Assembly: GCA_021809805.1 (NCBI GenBank)
Contig: JAJZKA010000011.1
Span: 1 to 44,866, forward strand
From: Actinomycetes bacterium
GTDB taxonomy: Bacteria; Actinomycetota; Acidimicrobiia; Acidimicrobiales; Bog-793
DNA: 44,866 nt
Direction: 5' to 3'
Shown here: one piece after another, positions 6,772 to 15,957 of the stretch
Numbering within the stretch: the stretch's first letter is position 1
How the letters are laid out: the number at the start of each line of letters is the position of its first letter
Position numbers and translations under genes: made by a program
The notes under the pieces: generated by a model
The model's input: only the letters and a program-made list of their open reading frames with translations
Database searches by the model: none
Told to the model about the DNA's origin: nothing

Positions 6772-8604
6772 TTAGGCAGGATCGGTGCGGGGAAGTCGGG
6801 CGCGCGCCGCTGCGAGATGGGCCCGTGCCCGCTCGGGCACGATCGACGCCTCACCCTCGAGTTGCCGTCGCATTGTCTCGATGGGCTCGATGAACGGCGA
6901 CGGGCTGCGCTCGATGCTGCGATTGCCAAAACGTCTTGTCATCGCCCACGAGCAATGCAGCTCGTCTTCGGCGCGACTGAGCGCGACGTAAAGGAGGCGG
7001 CGCTCCTCGGCAAGTGCCGCCCTGCCGCTCGCGTGTGCGATCGGAACGAAGCCGTCCTCGAGGCCGGTGACGAACACCACGGACCACTCAAGACCCTTCG
7101 CCCGATGGAACGTCGTCAGCTCCACCGCGTCGCGTGCCCCCGGGGAGGGCTCACCGCGAAGCGCCTGTCGGACGTAGCCGGAAAACCCGTCACCGCTACC
7201 CCTCGGGTCGAGGTCGAGGTACTCCATGCCGAGCTGGGCGAGCGCCTCGAGATCAACGCACTCCTCGGCGCCCGGGGCCCCGGGTGCGGCCGGATCGAGC
7301 TCTGCCCGCTCGATCAGCTGTTCGAAAAACGCGCGCAGGACTGCGGCCCCGGTGCTCGGGGGCAGTTCGGCGAGCGCCGCGCGTACGGCGGGCCGGGCAA
7401 GGAAGGTTGCGCCCGCAGCGCTGCGCACGGGGATGTTGGCGCCGCGCAGTGCCTGCTCAAGCTCAAGCAGCTGGGCGTTGGTGCGCGCGAGAACTGCGCA
7501 GCGCGACCAGGGTCGCCCCGGATGGTGGCAGGTCCGCAAGGCGGCGGCAATGCCCTCGGCTTCGGCCTCGGCACTCAGATAGGCGCGAAGGGTGGGGACC
7601 GTGCCTCCCGGGCGTGCCGAGCGCGGGGCGCTCGATCCGGGGACCGGGTTGACCTGGCGGCCCTGGCGCACGCCGAGTGCCGCCGCAGCGAGCGCGACGA
7701 CCTGAGGGCTCGAGCGGTAGTTGGTGTCGAGGGTGAGGATCTCGCCGCCGGGGTAACGCTGGCCAAATTCGAGCACGCCGCTCGGGTCGGCACCGTTCCA
7801 GCCGTAGATGGCTTGGCGAGGATCACCCACCGCGAACAGGTCCTTGCGCCCACCCAGCCAGGCATCTAACAGCGCGAGCTGTGCCGCGTTGGCGTCTTGG
7901 AGCTCGTCGACGAAGAGATGGGCAAAGCGCCAGCGCTGGGCCGCGGCGAAGTCGTGATCCTGGCGCATCTCCTCGACGAGGCCGATGAGCAAGTCGTCGA
8001 AGTCGACGAGGCCGCGTCGTCGCCGCTCGCGTTCGTAGGACGCGTAGGCCTGTGCGACCACCTCGAGGGGCAGCGACGGCGTGCGGCGCGCCGCGGTCGC
8101 CTCGGGGACGTAGTGCTCGGACGCGACGAGGCGCGCCTTCGCCCATTCGATCTCAGCAGCGATGCCGGCGAGCGAGCTGCGTCGGTCGCTCGCCCCGGCC
8201 CTCACCGGCGCGCTCCGCTCGGGCATCACCCGAGCGAGCAGGCGGACCTTGGACTCGAGGAGCACCGGGGGCCTTCTCCCGCTCTCCGCCGCCCGGCGCC
8301 GTAGTTCGGCGAAGGCGATCGCGTGGAAGGTGCCGGCGGTCACCGGTGCCGGGAGGCCGAGTCCTGCGAGGCGAGCGCGCAGCTCGGCGGCCGCCTTTCG
8401 CGTGAAGGTGAGCGCGAGCACGTGCCCGGGTGTGGCCGAAGCGTCATGGACGCGCCAGGCGATCCGACGGGTGAGCACCCGCGTCTTACCCGATCCGGCG
8501 CCCGCGACCACGAGCAGCGGGGCGGCGGAGGAGCAGATGGCGGCGATCTGGTCGTCGTCGCAGCCGGCCAGCAGCCGTCGTTTCCACCCCGCGCGGTCAT
8601 CCAC
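6772..8604 (-). CDS. UvrD/PcrA-type superfamily I DNA helicase
   Basis: A 610-residue 3'-5' DNA helicase. Motifs in order: Q-motif region DDDQIAAI, Walker A VVAGAGSGKT (residues ~32-41), TFTRKAAAEL, GTFHAIAF, Walker B FVDELQDANAAQ (~231-242; Leu where UvrD usually has Tyr or Phe), GDPRQAIYGWNGAD, LTLDTNYRSS, VELTTFHRAKGLEWSVVFV, and LLYVALSRAED. It is shorter than typical UvrD/PcrA (~700+); the inserted 1B/2B regions are small and no nuclease or HRDC domain is seen. Likely roles are repair or removal of blocks. It is divergent from the hydrolase gene, with starts only 37 bases apart. Confidence 0.92.
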   Translation of the reverse strand: MDDRAGWKRRLLAGCDDDQIAAICSSAAPLLVVAGAGSGKTRVLTRRIAWRVHDASATPGHVLALTFTRKAAAELRARLAGLGLPAPVTAGTFHAIAFAELRRRAAESGRRPPVLLESKVRLLARVMPERSAPVRAGASDRRSSLAGIAAEIEWAKARLVASEHYVPEATAARRTPSLPLEVVAQAYASYERERRRRGLVDFDDLLIGLVEEMRQDHDFAAAQRWRFAHLFVDELQDANAAQLALLDAWLGGRKDLFAVGDPRQAIYGWNGADPSGVLEFGQRYPGGEILTLDTNYRSSPQVVALAAAALGVRQGRQVNPVPGSSAPRSARPGGTVPTLRAYLSAEAEAEGIAAALRTCHHPGRPWSRCAVLARTNAQLLELEQALRGANIPVRSAAGATFLARPAVRAALAELPPSTGAAVLRAFFEQLIERAELDPAAPGAPGAEECVDLEALAQLGMEYLDLDPRGSGDGFSGYVRQALRGEPSPGARDAVELTTFHRAKGLEWSVVFVTGLEDGFVPIAHASGRAALAEERRLLYVALSRAEDELHCSWAMTRRFGNRSIERSPSPFIEPIETMRRQLEGEASIVPERARAHLAAARARLPRTDPA

Positions 8605-8641
8605 GAGGCGACGGTACCGCGGACCAGTATCGTCGGCCCCC

Positions 8642-9385
8642 GTGCTGCAGAGCTTTGCCGGCGGTCGTCTCGTCGCGGAACGCCACGGATCAGGGGAGCC
8701 AGAAGTCGTCGCGCTGCACGGCTGGGGACGCAGCTGCAGCGATTACGCCCCGACCTTGGCGCTGCTCGCGGAGCCGGCGCTGGCGGTGGATCTGCCAGGC
8801 TTCGGCCTTTCAGCACCCCCACCTTCTCCGTGGACCCCAGGGGACTACGCGGGCTTCCTCGGTGAGGAGCTTCTCGCGACGCTGCGCGCGCCGGTCGTCG
8901 TCGTGGGGCATTCCTTTGGCGGGCGCGTCGCGGTCCATCTGGCGGCGACGCACCCCGGCGCCGTGCGTGCGCTCGTGCTGACAGGCGTTCCGCTCTTTCG
9001 TGGCCAAAGCGGTTTGGCGCGTCCCGCCGCGGCGTATCGGGTCGTGCGCGCCCTGGCGCGGGCGGGCCTTGTTGGCGAGCGGCGGCTCGAGGCGGCGCGG
9101 CGTCGCTACGGCTCGGCCGACTACCGCAACGCCGGCGGCGTGATGCGCGACGTGCTGGTCGCCTCGCTTGCCGCCTCAGATGACGACGCGGTCGCTCGCG
9201 TCACGTGCCCGGTCGCGTTGGTCTGGGGCGCGCGGGACACCGCCGCCCCGCTCTCGGTGGCCGAGCAAGCCCAGGTGGCATTCCACGGTGCTTCCCTCGA
9301 GGTGCTCGATGACGATCACTTCGTGCCGCTGCATCATCCCGAGGCGCTGGCCAAGGCGATTGCCACCGTGGGCGGCGAGCGATGA
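8642..9385 (+). CDS. Alpha/beta hydrolase
   Basis: A 247-residue alpha/beta-hydrolase-fold protein. VVALHGWGRS gives the oxyanion strand, VVVGHSFGGRVAV the nucleophile elbow (Ser), VWGARDTAAP the acidic residue, and DDDHFVPLHHPE the catalytic His region. The substrate is unknown. The GTG start at 8642 suits the divergent arrangement with the helicase; a longer in-frame extension would run antisense through the helicase gene. The last 4 bases overlap the MurF-like gene (ATGA), so it leads a cell-wall operon. Confidence 0.88.
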   Translation: MLQSFAGGRLVAERHGSGEPEVVALHGWGRSCSDYAPTLALLAEPALAVDLPGFGLSAPPPSPWTPGDYAGFLGEELLATLRAPVVVVGHSFGGRVAVHLAATHPGAVRALVLTGVPLFRGQSGLARPAAAYRVVRALARAGLVGERRLEAARRRYGSADYRNAGGVMRDVLVASLAASDDDAVARVTCPVALVWGARDTAAPLSVAEQAQVAFHGASLEVLDDDHFVPLHHPEALAKAIATVGGER

Positions 9386-10944
9386 CCTTGCTCGAGCTCG
9401 TGGTGCTGGCCGGGTGTGCCGTCGCCGTCGTCTTGTCCGGGCTGCGCTGGGTGCGCGTTGCCCAGCGTGAGCACTACCTTCCCGGCTCGGTGACACGCTT
9501 CGCGGCGCGGTGGTGGCGCGCCCGACCGGAATCGTCGGCGCTCGCCGTGCTGAGCGTGCTGGCTGGGCTGTCGGCAACGGCCTGGCGTTGGCCCGCGCTG
9601 ATCACGGCGGCCGTGGTGGGGATCGGGCCCCTCGGGCTGCGGGTGCGGGGAACGACCTCTCAGCTGGTGTGGACCCGGCGCTGCCGCAAGGTGGCCGCGC
9701 TCAGCGCCGCGCTCGCCGTTGTGCCGGTGCTCATGGGTGGGCTCCTCGGAGGGCTTGGCGTCGCGGCGATCGTTGCCGGTTTCACGGCGCTCGCGGTCGC
9801 ACCCTTGGTCGACCTTGCGCTCTTCGCGCTCGCCCCGCTCGAACGGCGCTTGGCGACGCGCTTTGTCGAGACCGCGCAGGCCAAGCTCGCCCGCATCGCC
9901 CCGAGCGTCGTCGCGATCACGGGTTCGTACGGCAAGACGTCGACCAAGGGCTACCTCGCTCACCTGCTCGCCGGGCGGTTCAACGTCCTTGCGAGCCCAA
10001 AGAGCTACAACAATCAGGCCGGTCTGGCGCGGACGGTGAACGAGCTCCTTTCTCCCGGCACCGAGGTGCTGATCGCCGAGATGGGGACCTACGGACCTGG
10101 CGAGATCGCGGCGATGTGCTCGTGGATGCACCCGACGGTCTCGGTGCTCACCGCGATTGGCCCGGTGCATCTCGAGCGCTTCAAGTCGCTCGAGGTGACG
10201 ACGCGTGCGAAGGCGGAGATCGCCGGGGGTGCGGCGGTGGTGGTGTGCAACGTCGACGACCCACGCCTTGCGGCCCTCGCGAACGAGCTCACCGCCAGGG
10301 GCCAGCGCGTGCTGCGCGCCTCGGCGGGCTCGCCGGCGCCCGGCACACCGCCCGACGTCATTGTGCGAGGGCTTGCCGGCGGTCTCGACGTCGAGGTCGA
10401 GGGAGCTGCGCTCGGCCTCGTCGAGCTGCCTCAGGGTGCGAACGTCGCGGCGGCGAGCAACGTCGCCTGCGCGCTGGCGGCGGCGATGGCGCTCGGTGTC
10501 GCTCCAGGCGAGCTGCTCGGCCCGCTCGCTTCGCTACCGGTTGCCGAGAACCGCCTGGCGCGCACGGTGAGCGCGCGCGGGGTCGTCGTGCTCGACGACA
10601 CCTACAACGCCAACCCCGCCGGTGGCCGCCTTGCGCTCGAGGAGCTCGCCCGGCAGGGGAGCGGCGGCCACAAGGTCGTCGTCACCCCCGGGATGATCGA
10701 GCTCGGCCCGTTGCAGTTCGAGGAGAACGCCGCCTTCGCCGCGGCCGCCTTAGCCGTCGCTGACACCCTCGTCATCGTGAAGCGGACGAACCGTTCCGCC
10801 CTGCTCGCGGGGGCCGCTCAAGCGGGGGCCGGGCGCACGGTCGTTCTCGAAGGGCGCGAGCAGGCGGTCGTGTGGGTGAGAGAACATCTTGTTGGAGGCG
10901 ACGCCGTCCTGTATGAGAACGACCTCCCGGATCACTACCCCTAG
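9382..10944 (+). CDS. murF: MurF-like UDP-MurNAc-tripeptide--D-Ala-D-Ala ligase with N-terminal membrane domain
   Basis: A 520-residue Mur ligase. Residues ~1-150 are hydrophobic with about four to five predicted membrane segments, which canonical MurF lacks. The ligase part begins near 170: VAITGSYGKTSTKG (ATP loop, ~177-190), SYNNQAGLARTVNE, IAEMGTYGPGEIA, LTAIGPVHLERFKSLE, NVAAASNVACALA, VLDDTYNANPAG and VVTPGMIELGPLQ. These are MurF-type motifs; MurF adds D-Ala-D-Ala to the peptidoglycan precursor. The neighbouring ddl would supply that dipeptide. The usual division-cluster murF is not in this window, so this may be a second, specialised copy. It overlaps the upstream hydrolase by 4 bases. 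Confidence 0.85.
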   Translation: MTLLELVVLAGCAVAVVLSGLRWVRVAQREHYLPGSVTRFAARWWRARPESSALAVLSVLAGLSATAWRWPALITAAVVGIGPLGLRVRGTTSQLVWTRRCRKVAALSAALAVVPVLMGGLLGGLGVAAIVAGFTALAVAPLVDLALFALAPLERRLATRFVETAQAKLARIAPSVVAITGSYGKTSTKGYLAHLLAGRFNVLASPKSYNNQAGLARTVNELLSPGTEVLIAEMGTYGPGEIAAMCSWMHPTVSVLTAIGPVHLERFKSLEVTTRAKAEIAGGAAVVVCNVDDPRLAALANELTARGQRVLRASAGSPAPGTPPDVIVRGLAGGLDVEVEGAALGLVELPQGANVAAASNVACALAAAMALGVAPGELLGPLASLPVAENRLARTVSARGVVVLDDTYNANPAGGRLALEELARQGSGGHKVVVTPGMIELGPLQFEENAAFAAAALAVADTLVIVKRTNRSALLAGAAQAGAGRTVVLEGREQAVVWVREHLVGGDAVLYENDLPDHYP

Positions 10945-10968
10945 CGAGCGAAGCCCGCGCCGCTCGCT
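10943..10968 (+). terminator. Inverted repeat between the MurF-like gene and ddl
   Basis: AGCGAGCG, then 10 bases, then CGCTCGCT: an 8-bp stem starting at the MurF-like stop codon. It could attenuate transcription or mark an mRNA end before ddl. No T-run follows. Confidence 0.35.
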
Positions 10969-11007
10969 CCCCGAGAACGAGCAGGGGCGCGCCTAGCATC
11001 GCAACCG

Positions 11008-12138
11008 ATGCCTAGCCTTCCATCCCACGTCGGCGTCCTCTTCGGTGGCCCCTCTCCTGAACACGACGTCTCGGTGCTCACCGGCCTGCAGGCCGCTCGT
11101 GCCTTGAGTCGCGTCGAGGGCGTCACAAGTTCCCGCGCCCTTTATTGGTCCAAGAACGGCGCCTTCTTCCTCGTCGATCCGCTGCTCGAGGCGAGTGCCT
11201 TCGCGAGCGGGCCGCCCCAAGGCGCCGAGGCGCTCGTTCTGGTCGTTGGTCCCGACGGAGGCTTCAAGATCCCGCGCAGTGGGCTGCGCGCCCGCCTTGA
11301 GCGGATCGAGCTCGATGCCGTCGTCGTCTGCTGCCACGGTGGCCCGGGCGAGGACGGGTCCCTCCAAGGTGCGCTCGACCTCGCCGGGATCGCCTACAGC
11401 GGGCCGAGCGCGGCGAGTGCCGCACTTGGGATGGACAAGCTGGCCTCCTACGCTGCGGTGGCATCGGCTGGCCTGCCGGCGCTCGAGCGCCGGCTGCTGC
11501 ATCCTGAGATGAAGCTCGACGCTTTGGCCGGTCCCTTCATCGTCAAGCCGCGCTTTGGTGGCTCCTCGATCGGCATTGAGGTGGTGGCCGACCTGGCGAC
11601 GGCGCGCGACCGGCTGGGCGCGAGCGTCCATTTTCGCCGTGGGGCGGTGATCGAGCCCTATCGCGCCGACCTGTTTGACCTGCAGATCGCCGTGCGCACC
11701 TATCCCGCGCTTGAGCTCTCGGCGATCGAACGGCCGCTGCGTTCCTCGGCCGCCGCGGAGATCCTCGGCTACGGCGACAAATACGTCGGGGGCGAGGGCA
11801 TGGCGGCGGCCCCGCGCGAGCTCCCCGCGAAGATCCCGGCCGCTCTCATGAGCGAGCTGCGCGCTGTCGCCCGCGAGGCGGCAATGCTGCTCGGGGCGCG
11901 GGGGGTGGCACGCATCGACTTTCTGAGCGACGGCGAGTCGATCTATCTGAACGAGATCAACACGATCCCCGGCTCGCTCTCTCGCCACCTGTTCGTCGAC
12001 CCGGCGGTCCCCTTCGAGGCACTCCTTGAAGCGCTGTTCCGTGAGGCGATCGAGCGACCAAGCGTCCAGTTTTCCTCGGCCGGAGCCGATGGCACGGTGC
12101 TGCGTGCCGCGGGGAGCATCGCGGCCAAGCTGGCCTAG
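11008..12138 (+). CDS. ddl: D-alanine--D-alanine ligase
   Basis: A 376-residue ATP-grasp ligase making the D-Ala-D-Ala dipeptide for peptidoglycan. Motifs: VLFGGPSPEHDVS (residues ~10-22), CHGGPGEDGSLQGALDLAG, YSGPSAASAALGMDK, IVKPRFGGSSIGIE (ATP grasp), ARIDFL and LNEINTIPGS (Mg/ATP ligands). The omega-loop segment GYGDKYVGGEG keeps the Lys-Tyr pair of D-Ala-D-Ala enzymes rather than the His of VanA-type D-Ala-D-Lac ligases, so ordinary dipeptide synthesis is inferred. It uses an ATG at 11008 and lies 63 bases after the MurF-like gene. Confidence 0.94.
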   Translation: MPSLPSHVGVLFGGPSPEHDVSVLTGLQAARALSRVEGVTSSRALYWSKNGAFFLVDPLLEASAFASGPPQGAEALVLVVGPDGGFKIPRSGLRARLERIELDAVVVCCHGGPGEDGSLQGALDLAGIAYSGPSAASAALGMDKLASYAAVASAGLPALERRLLHPEMKLDALAGPFIVKPRFGGSSIGIEVVADLATARDRLGASVHFRRGAVIEPYRADLFDLQIAVRTYPALELSAIERPLRSSAAAEILGYGDKYVGGEGMAAAPRELPAKIPAALMSELRAVAREAAMLLGARGVARIDFLSDGESIYLNEINTIPGSLSRHLFVDPAVPFEALLEALFREAIERPSVQFSSAGADGTVLRAAGSIAAKLA

Positions 12139-12139
12139 C

Positions 12140-12718
12140 GTGCGCGGCGTCGAGCTCGAGGCCGACGAGCGGCTACTCACCGCGGCTCGACCACACCCGA
12201 TCGTCCTGGCGGCCCCGCTCGCCAAGGCGCTCGGCGGCCTCGCGGTGATCTTGGTGCTCTTTCTCGGCTGGCACAGCGCACCCGCCTGGTTCGGGCTGGT
12301 GCTCGCTGCCTGCTTCCTCGCGGCGTTGGGCTATATCGTCGCCCAGGTCCTTACCTGGCGGGCTGGGCTGGTGGTGGTGACCTCCCAGCGGGTCATCCAG
12401 CGCTCGGGGTTGGTGCACCGCGTGGGCCGCGAGATCCCTATCCACAAGATCGCAGATGTGGCCTCCCGCCAGGGACCCCTCGGCCAGCTACTCGGCTACG
12501 GCGAGCTCGTCGTCGAGTCGATCGGCGCCAGCACTGCCCGGCCGATTCCGGCGGTGCGCGCCCCCGAACGGGTCCAGCACGCCATCCATCAGGCCGAGCG
12601 CGGCGACGCGCTCGGCCGTTTCACCTCGGCGGACCGCCAGGCGCGCGAAGAGACGCACGGATTGCCACCAGTGCCTCCTGATGCGGCGCAATCGGGCGGG
12701 GACGTCGCCGGTTGGTAG
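12140..12718 (+). CDS. Membrane-associated PH-domain (bPH2/YdbS-like) protein
   Basis: A ~192-residue protein starting at GTG 12140, two bases after the ddl stop. Two hydrophobic segments (about residues 22-38 and 47-66) precede a bacterial PH domain: VVVTSQRVIQRSGLVHRVGREIPIHKIADV, then GYGELVVESIGAS. This matches the YdbS/bPH_2 family; function is generally unknown, sometimes linked to envelope stress or bacteriocin resistance. The C-terminal ~45 residues are polar. The rimO start follows 10 bases downstream, so it is co-transcribed with the wall and translation genes. Confidence 0.85.
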   Translation: MRGVELEADERLLTAARPHPIVLAAPLAKALGGLAVILVLFLGWHSAPAWFGLVLAACFLAALGYIVAQVLTWRAGLVVVTSQRVIQRSGLVHRVGREIPIHKIADVASRQGPLGQLLGYGELVVESIGASTARPIPAVRAPERVQHAIHQAERGDALGRFTSADRQAREETHGLPPVPPDAAQSGGDVAGW

Positions 12719-12727
12719 GATCGATGG

Positions 12728-14020
12728 GTGCCACAGCGCTACTGGATCGAGACGCTCGGCTGTCCGAAGAATGCTGTGGACTCCGCCAAGCTGGCGGGCA
12801 CGCTGCACGGCGACGGCTTTGTGCCGGCCGAGTCACCTGAGGATGCCGACCTTGTCGTCGTCAACACGTGCGCCTTCATCGAACCGGCGCGGGCAGAATC
12901 GGTGGAGACCATCCTCGAGCTGTCCGAGCGACGCCGCGCCTCGGCCCGGCTGGTCGTCACTGGCTGTCTCGCCGAGCGGGCGGGGCCTGAGCTGGCCGAC
13001 GCATTGCCCGAGGTGGACTTGGTCGCCGGGTTCGGGGTGCCGGTGCAGCTCACGACGGGCCCGCGCTTGCAGCGCTCCCACTCGGGCGTCCTCGGCAGCT
13101 TCGACCTCCTCGAGCTCGAGCGACCGCGTGCGGACACGCCGTGGGCCTACGTCAAGGTCGCCGAGGGCTGCGACCGCAAGTGCGGGTTCTGCGCCATCCC
13201 GAGCTTTCGCGGCGCGCAGCGCTCCCGGCCGGTTGCCTCGGTGCTCGCCGAGGTGGACACGCTCACCGCCGGAGGCGTGCGCGAGATTGTCCTCGTTGCC
13301 CAGGACCTCGCCTCTTACGGGCGCGACGATGGACGCCCCGGCGCGCTCGTCGACCTGATCGGCGCGGTGCGCGAGCGGGTCGAGCGCGTGCGGCTCCTTT
13401 ACCTGTATCCCTCGTCGCTCACCGACACCTTGATCGACGCGGTGATCGCCACGGGCGTCGCCTACTTCGACCTGTCGTTGCAACACGTCTCGAGCCAACT
13501 GCTGCGCAAGATGCGCCGCGTCGGCTCGGCCGAGCGCTTCTTGGAGCGGATCGCCACAATTCGTGAGCGCGCCCCGCAGGCCGCGCTGCGCTCCTCGTTC
13601 ATCTTGGGCTATCCGGGGGAGACCGAGGAGGATCACGACGCGCTCCTCGCCTTTCTCGAGGCCGCCCAGCTCGACTGGGCGGGCTTCTTCAGCTTTTCGG
13701 AGGAGCCGGGGACCTATGCGGCAGGGCTCGAGGCCAAGGTGCCCGAGGAGCTCGCGATCGCGCGCCTCCGCGAGTGCGCAGAGCTGCAGGACGAGGTGAC
13801 CGCCAAGCGACGGTCCGCGCTCGTGGGGAGCGTGATCTCGGTGCTCGTGGATGCACCCGGCGTGGCCCGCTCGCATCGCGAGGCACCCGAGATCGACGGC
13901 GTCGTGCAGGTCGACCCGACCATTGCCCCCGGTAGCGTCCTCGACGTCATGGTGCACTCCGCCGAGGGGCCCGATCTGTACGCCGAGGCGCTGCCGGTCG
14001 CCTGGGCGATGGCGCGGTGA
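12728..14020 (+). CDS. rimO: Ribosomal protein S12 methylthiotransferase RimO
   Basis: A 430-residue radical-SAM enzyme that adds a methylthio group to an Asp of ribosomal protein S12. The N-terminal UPF0004 domain holds the Cys ligands of one 4Fe-4S cluster: TLGCPKN (C12), NTCAF (C48) and TGCLAER (C80). The radical SAM cluster is CDRKCGFC (C148, C152, C155). Also visible are SFILGYPGETEEDH and a C-terminal TRAM domain (from ~360). Presence of TLGCPKN and NTCAF favours RimO over MiaB. The GTG at 12728 is used; the stop overlaps the pgsA start. Confidence 0.94.
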   Translation: MPQRYWIETLGCPKNAVDSAKLAGTLHGDGFVPAESPEDADLVVVNTCAFIEPARAESVETILELSERRRASARLVVTGCLAERAGPELADALPEVDLVAGFGVPVQLTTGPRLQRSHSGVLGSFDLLELERPRADTPWAYVKVAEGCDRKCGFCAIPSFRGAQRSRPVASVLAEVDTLTAGGVREIVLVAQDLASYGRDDGRPGALVDLIGAVRERVERVRLLYLYPSSLTDTLIDAVIATGVAYFDLSLQHVSSQLLRKMRRVGSAERFLERIATIRERAPQAALRSSFILGYPGETEEDHDALLAFLEAAQLDWAGFFSFSEEPGTYAAGLEAKVPEELAIARLRECAELQDEVTAKRRSALVGSVISVLVDAPGVARSHREAPEIDGVVQVDPTIAPGSVLDVMVHSAEGPDLYAEALPVAWAMAR

Positions 14021-14610
14021 GCCCCGAGGTGACCGCCGATGCGCGCCTTGCGGCCGAGAAGCGCTTCGGGCCCTCTGCGCTCGTCACGCCAGCGAACGCA
14101 CTCTCGATGGGGCGCGTGCTCGCCGCCCCGGTCTTCGGTGTCCTGGTCGCCCGCACCGGCCCGAGCGGTTGGCTGCTCTGGGGGCTATGGGCGGTGCTGG
14201 CTATGTCGGACCGGGCCGACGGCCAGCTCGCACGCCGCCACGGCGCCACGCGCTCGGGGGCCTTTTTGGACCCGCTTGCCGACAAGCTGCTCGTGCTCGC
14301 CGCGCTCGCCGCGCTCGGGGAGCTCGGTTACTTCTCTTGGTGGCCCATCGCGATCATCGCCGTCCGCGAGCTCGCGATGAACGTCTTTCGCAGCTACGCG
14401 GGTCGCCGCGGCATTTCGGTGCCGGCCCGCCTTCCCGGCAAGATCAAGACTCTCGCCCAGGACATCGCCATCGGCTTCGCTTTCTTCCCGCCGGTCGGCG
14501 CGCACCTGGCTGGGGTGCCTCGCGCATTGCTGTGGGTGGCGGTCGCGCTGACCTTGTACTCGGGCTATGAGTACGCCCGGGACGCTCGCTCGATCCTGCA
14601 CCAACGCTGA
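14017..14610 (+). CDS. pgsA: CDP-alcohol phosphatidyltransferase (PgsA-like)
   Basis: A 197-residue membrane enzyme, by position and motif a CDP-diacylglycerol--glycerol-3-phosphate 3-phosphatidyltransferase of phosphatidylglycerol synthesis. NALSMGRVLAAPVF is followed by the CDP-alcohol signature DRADGQLAR...GAFLDPLADK, whose Asp residues bind metal and the CDP moiety; the spacing between the AR and the Gly is one residue shorter than the classic pattern. Several hydrophobic helices follow. The GTG at 14017 overlaps the rimO stop (GTGA) and the stop overlaps the cinA ATG. The order rimO-pgsA-cinA-recA is common in actinobacteria. Confidence 0.9.
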   Translation: MSPEVTADARLAAEKRFGPSALVTPANALSMGRVLAAPVFGVLVARTGPSGWLLWGLWAVLAMSDRADGQLARRHGATRSGAFLDPLADKLLVLAALAALGELGYFSWWPIAIIAVRELAMNVFRSYAGRRGISVPARLPGKIKTLAQDIAIGFAFFPPVGAHLAGVPRALLWVAVALTLYSGYEYARDARSILHQR

Positions 14611-15860
14611 TGCGCGCCGAGATCGTCGCCGTCGGCACGGAGTTGCTCCTCGGCCAGAACCTCGACACGAACACGGCACACATCGCCGAGCGCCTTGCGG
14701 CGAACGGGATTGACTGCACCCACCAGGTTTGCGTCGGCGACAACCTGGCGCGTATCGCAGATACGTTCCGCCTCGCGCTCGCTCGGTCGGACGCGGTCAT
14801 CTGCACCGGCGGCCTCGGGCCCACCCAGGACGACATCACGCGCGAGGCGATGGCGGAGGTCGCCGGTGTCCCGCTCGAGCGCAACCCCGAGGCCGTGGCA
14901 CTGGTCGAAGCGGTCTTCGCCGCCCGCGGGCGGCACATGTCTCCGAGCAACCTGCGCCAGGGCGACGTCCCCAAGGGTGCGACGATCATCCCGCCCCGGC
15001 TCGGCACCGCACCGGGTCTCATCGTTCCTGTTGGGGAACAGGTGATCTATGCGATGCCCGGCGTGCCCGAGGAGATGGCTGAGATGCTCGAGCGGGTGGT
15101 GCTGAGCGATCTGCGGCGTCGCTCGGGAGACCACGCCGTCATCGCCAGCCGGGTGATCCGCACCTGGGGACTTGGCGAGTCCGCCCTCGCCGAGCTCGTC
15201 ACGCCGCGCTTCGACGCGCTCGAGCACGCCGGCCCGAGCGCGCCCACCATCGCCTTTTTGGCGAGCGGGATGGAGGGGATCAAGATCCGCCTCACCGTCA
15301 AGGCGGGCGATGCAGCCACGGCGCTCGCCGCGCTCGACGCCGAAGAGGCGCAGCTGCGGACGCTGCTCGGACCGCTCGTCTTTGGCACCGACGAAGAGAC
15401 CATGGAACAGGCGATCGGCAAGCTCCTCCTCGGGCGTTCGCTGCACCTCGCCCTCGCTGAATCCTTCACGGGCGGCCTGATAGCGGCGCGCCTCGTCGGG
15501 GTCGCCGGAGCGAGCCAGTACTTCTGTGGCGGGATTGTCGCCTATGACTCGGCGATCAAGCACCGGCTGCTCGGCGTGCCGGCTGGGCCGGTGGTGAGCG
15601 CCGAGGCAGCGATCACCATGGCGGACGGCATCTGTTCGCTGCTTGGCGCCGAAGTGGGACTGGCGACGACCGGGGTTGCCGGTCCTGACCCGCAAGACGG
15701 TGAGGTGCCGGGCACCTGCTTCGCGGCCATCGCGTTACCGGACCGGCCGACCGAGGCGGTGGCGCTGCGTCTGTCGGGCACGCGCCAGCGGATCCGGGAG
15801 ATCGGTACGATCTCGGCGCTCGATGCGTTGCGGCGCCGCCTGCTTGACGCGACGCCCTGA
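14610..15860 (+). CDS. cinA: CinA family protein (nicotinamide-nucleotide amidase)
   Basis: A 416-residue two-domain protein. The N-terminal ~250 residues are a MoCF-like (COG1058) domain: AEIVAVGTELLLGQNLDTN, VICTGGLGPTQDDITREA, and YAMPGVPEEM. The C-terminal ~160 residues are the CinA/PncC amidase: LALAESFTGGLIAARL with the catalytic Ser, GGIVAYDSAIK, and ATTGVAGPDPQDG. CinA recycles pyridine nucleotides by deamidating NMN and was first named for association with competence and recA. The ATG at 14610 shares a base with the pgsA stop. Confidence 0.94.
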   Translation: MRAEIVAVGTELLLGQNLDTNTAHIAERLAANGIDCTHQVCVGDNLARIADTFRLALARSDAVICTGGLGPTQDDITREAMAEVAGVPLERNPEAVALVEAVFAARGRHMSPSNLRQGDVPKGATIIPPRLGTAPGLIVPVGEQVIYAMPGVPEEMAEMLERVVLSDLRRRSGDHAVIASRVIRTWGLGESALAELVTPRFDALEHAGPSAPTIAFLASGMEGIKIRLTVKAGDAATALAALDAEEAQLRTLLGPLVFGTDEETMEQAIGKLLLGRSLHLALAESFTGGLIAARLVGVAGASQYFCGGIVAYDSAIKHRLLGVPAGPVVSAEAAITMADGICSLLGAEVGLATTGVAGPDPQDGEVPGTCFAAIALPDRPTEAVALRLSGTRQRIREIGTISALDALRRRLLDATP

Positions 15861-15957
15861 GCACCGGGGTGGCCGGCCTGAGGCGCTGAGCTCGGCATCT
15901 TCTGCTCCAACCCGCGAGGCCGAACGTTGTCGCGTGCTCGTCGCGCCTATCCACCAC

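Noticed and set aside
8162-8641. In-frame N-terminal extension of the alpha/beta hydrolase
   Set aside because: It is antisense to the helicase N-terminus and low-complexity; the GTG at 8642 gives a normal-length hydrolase.
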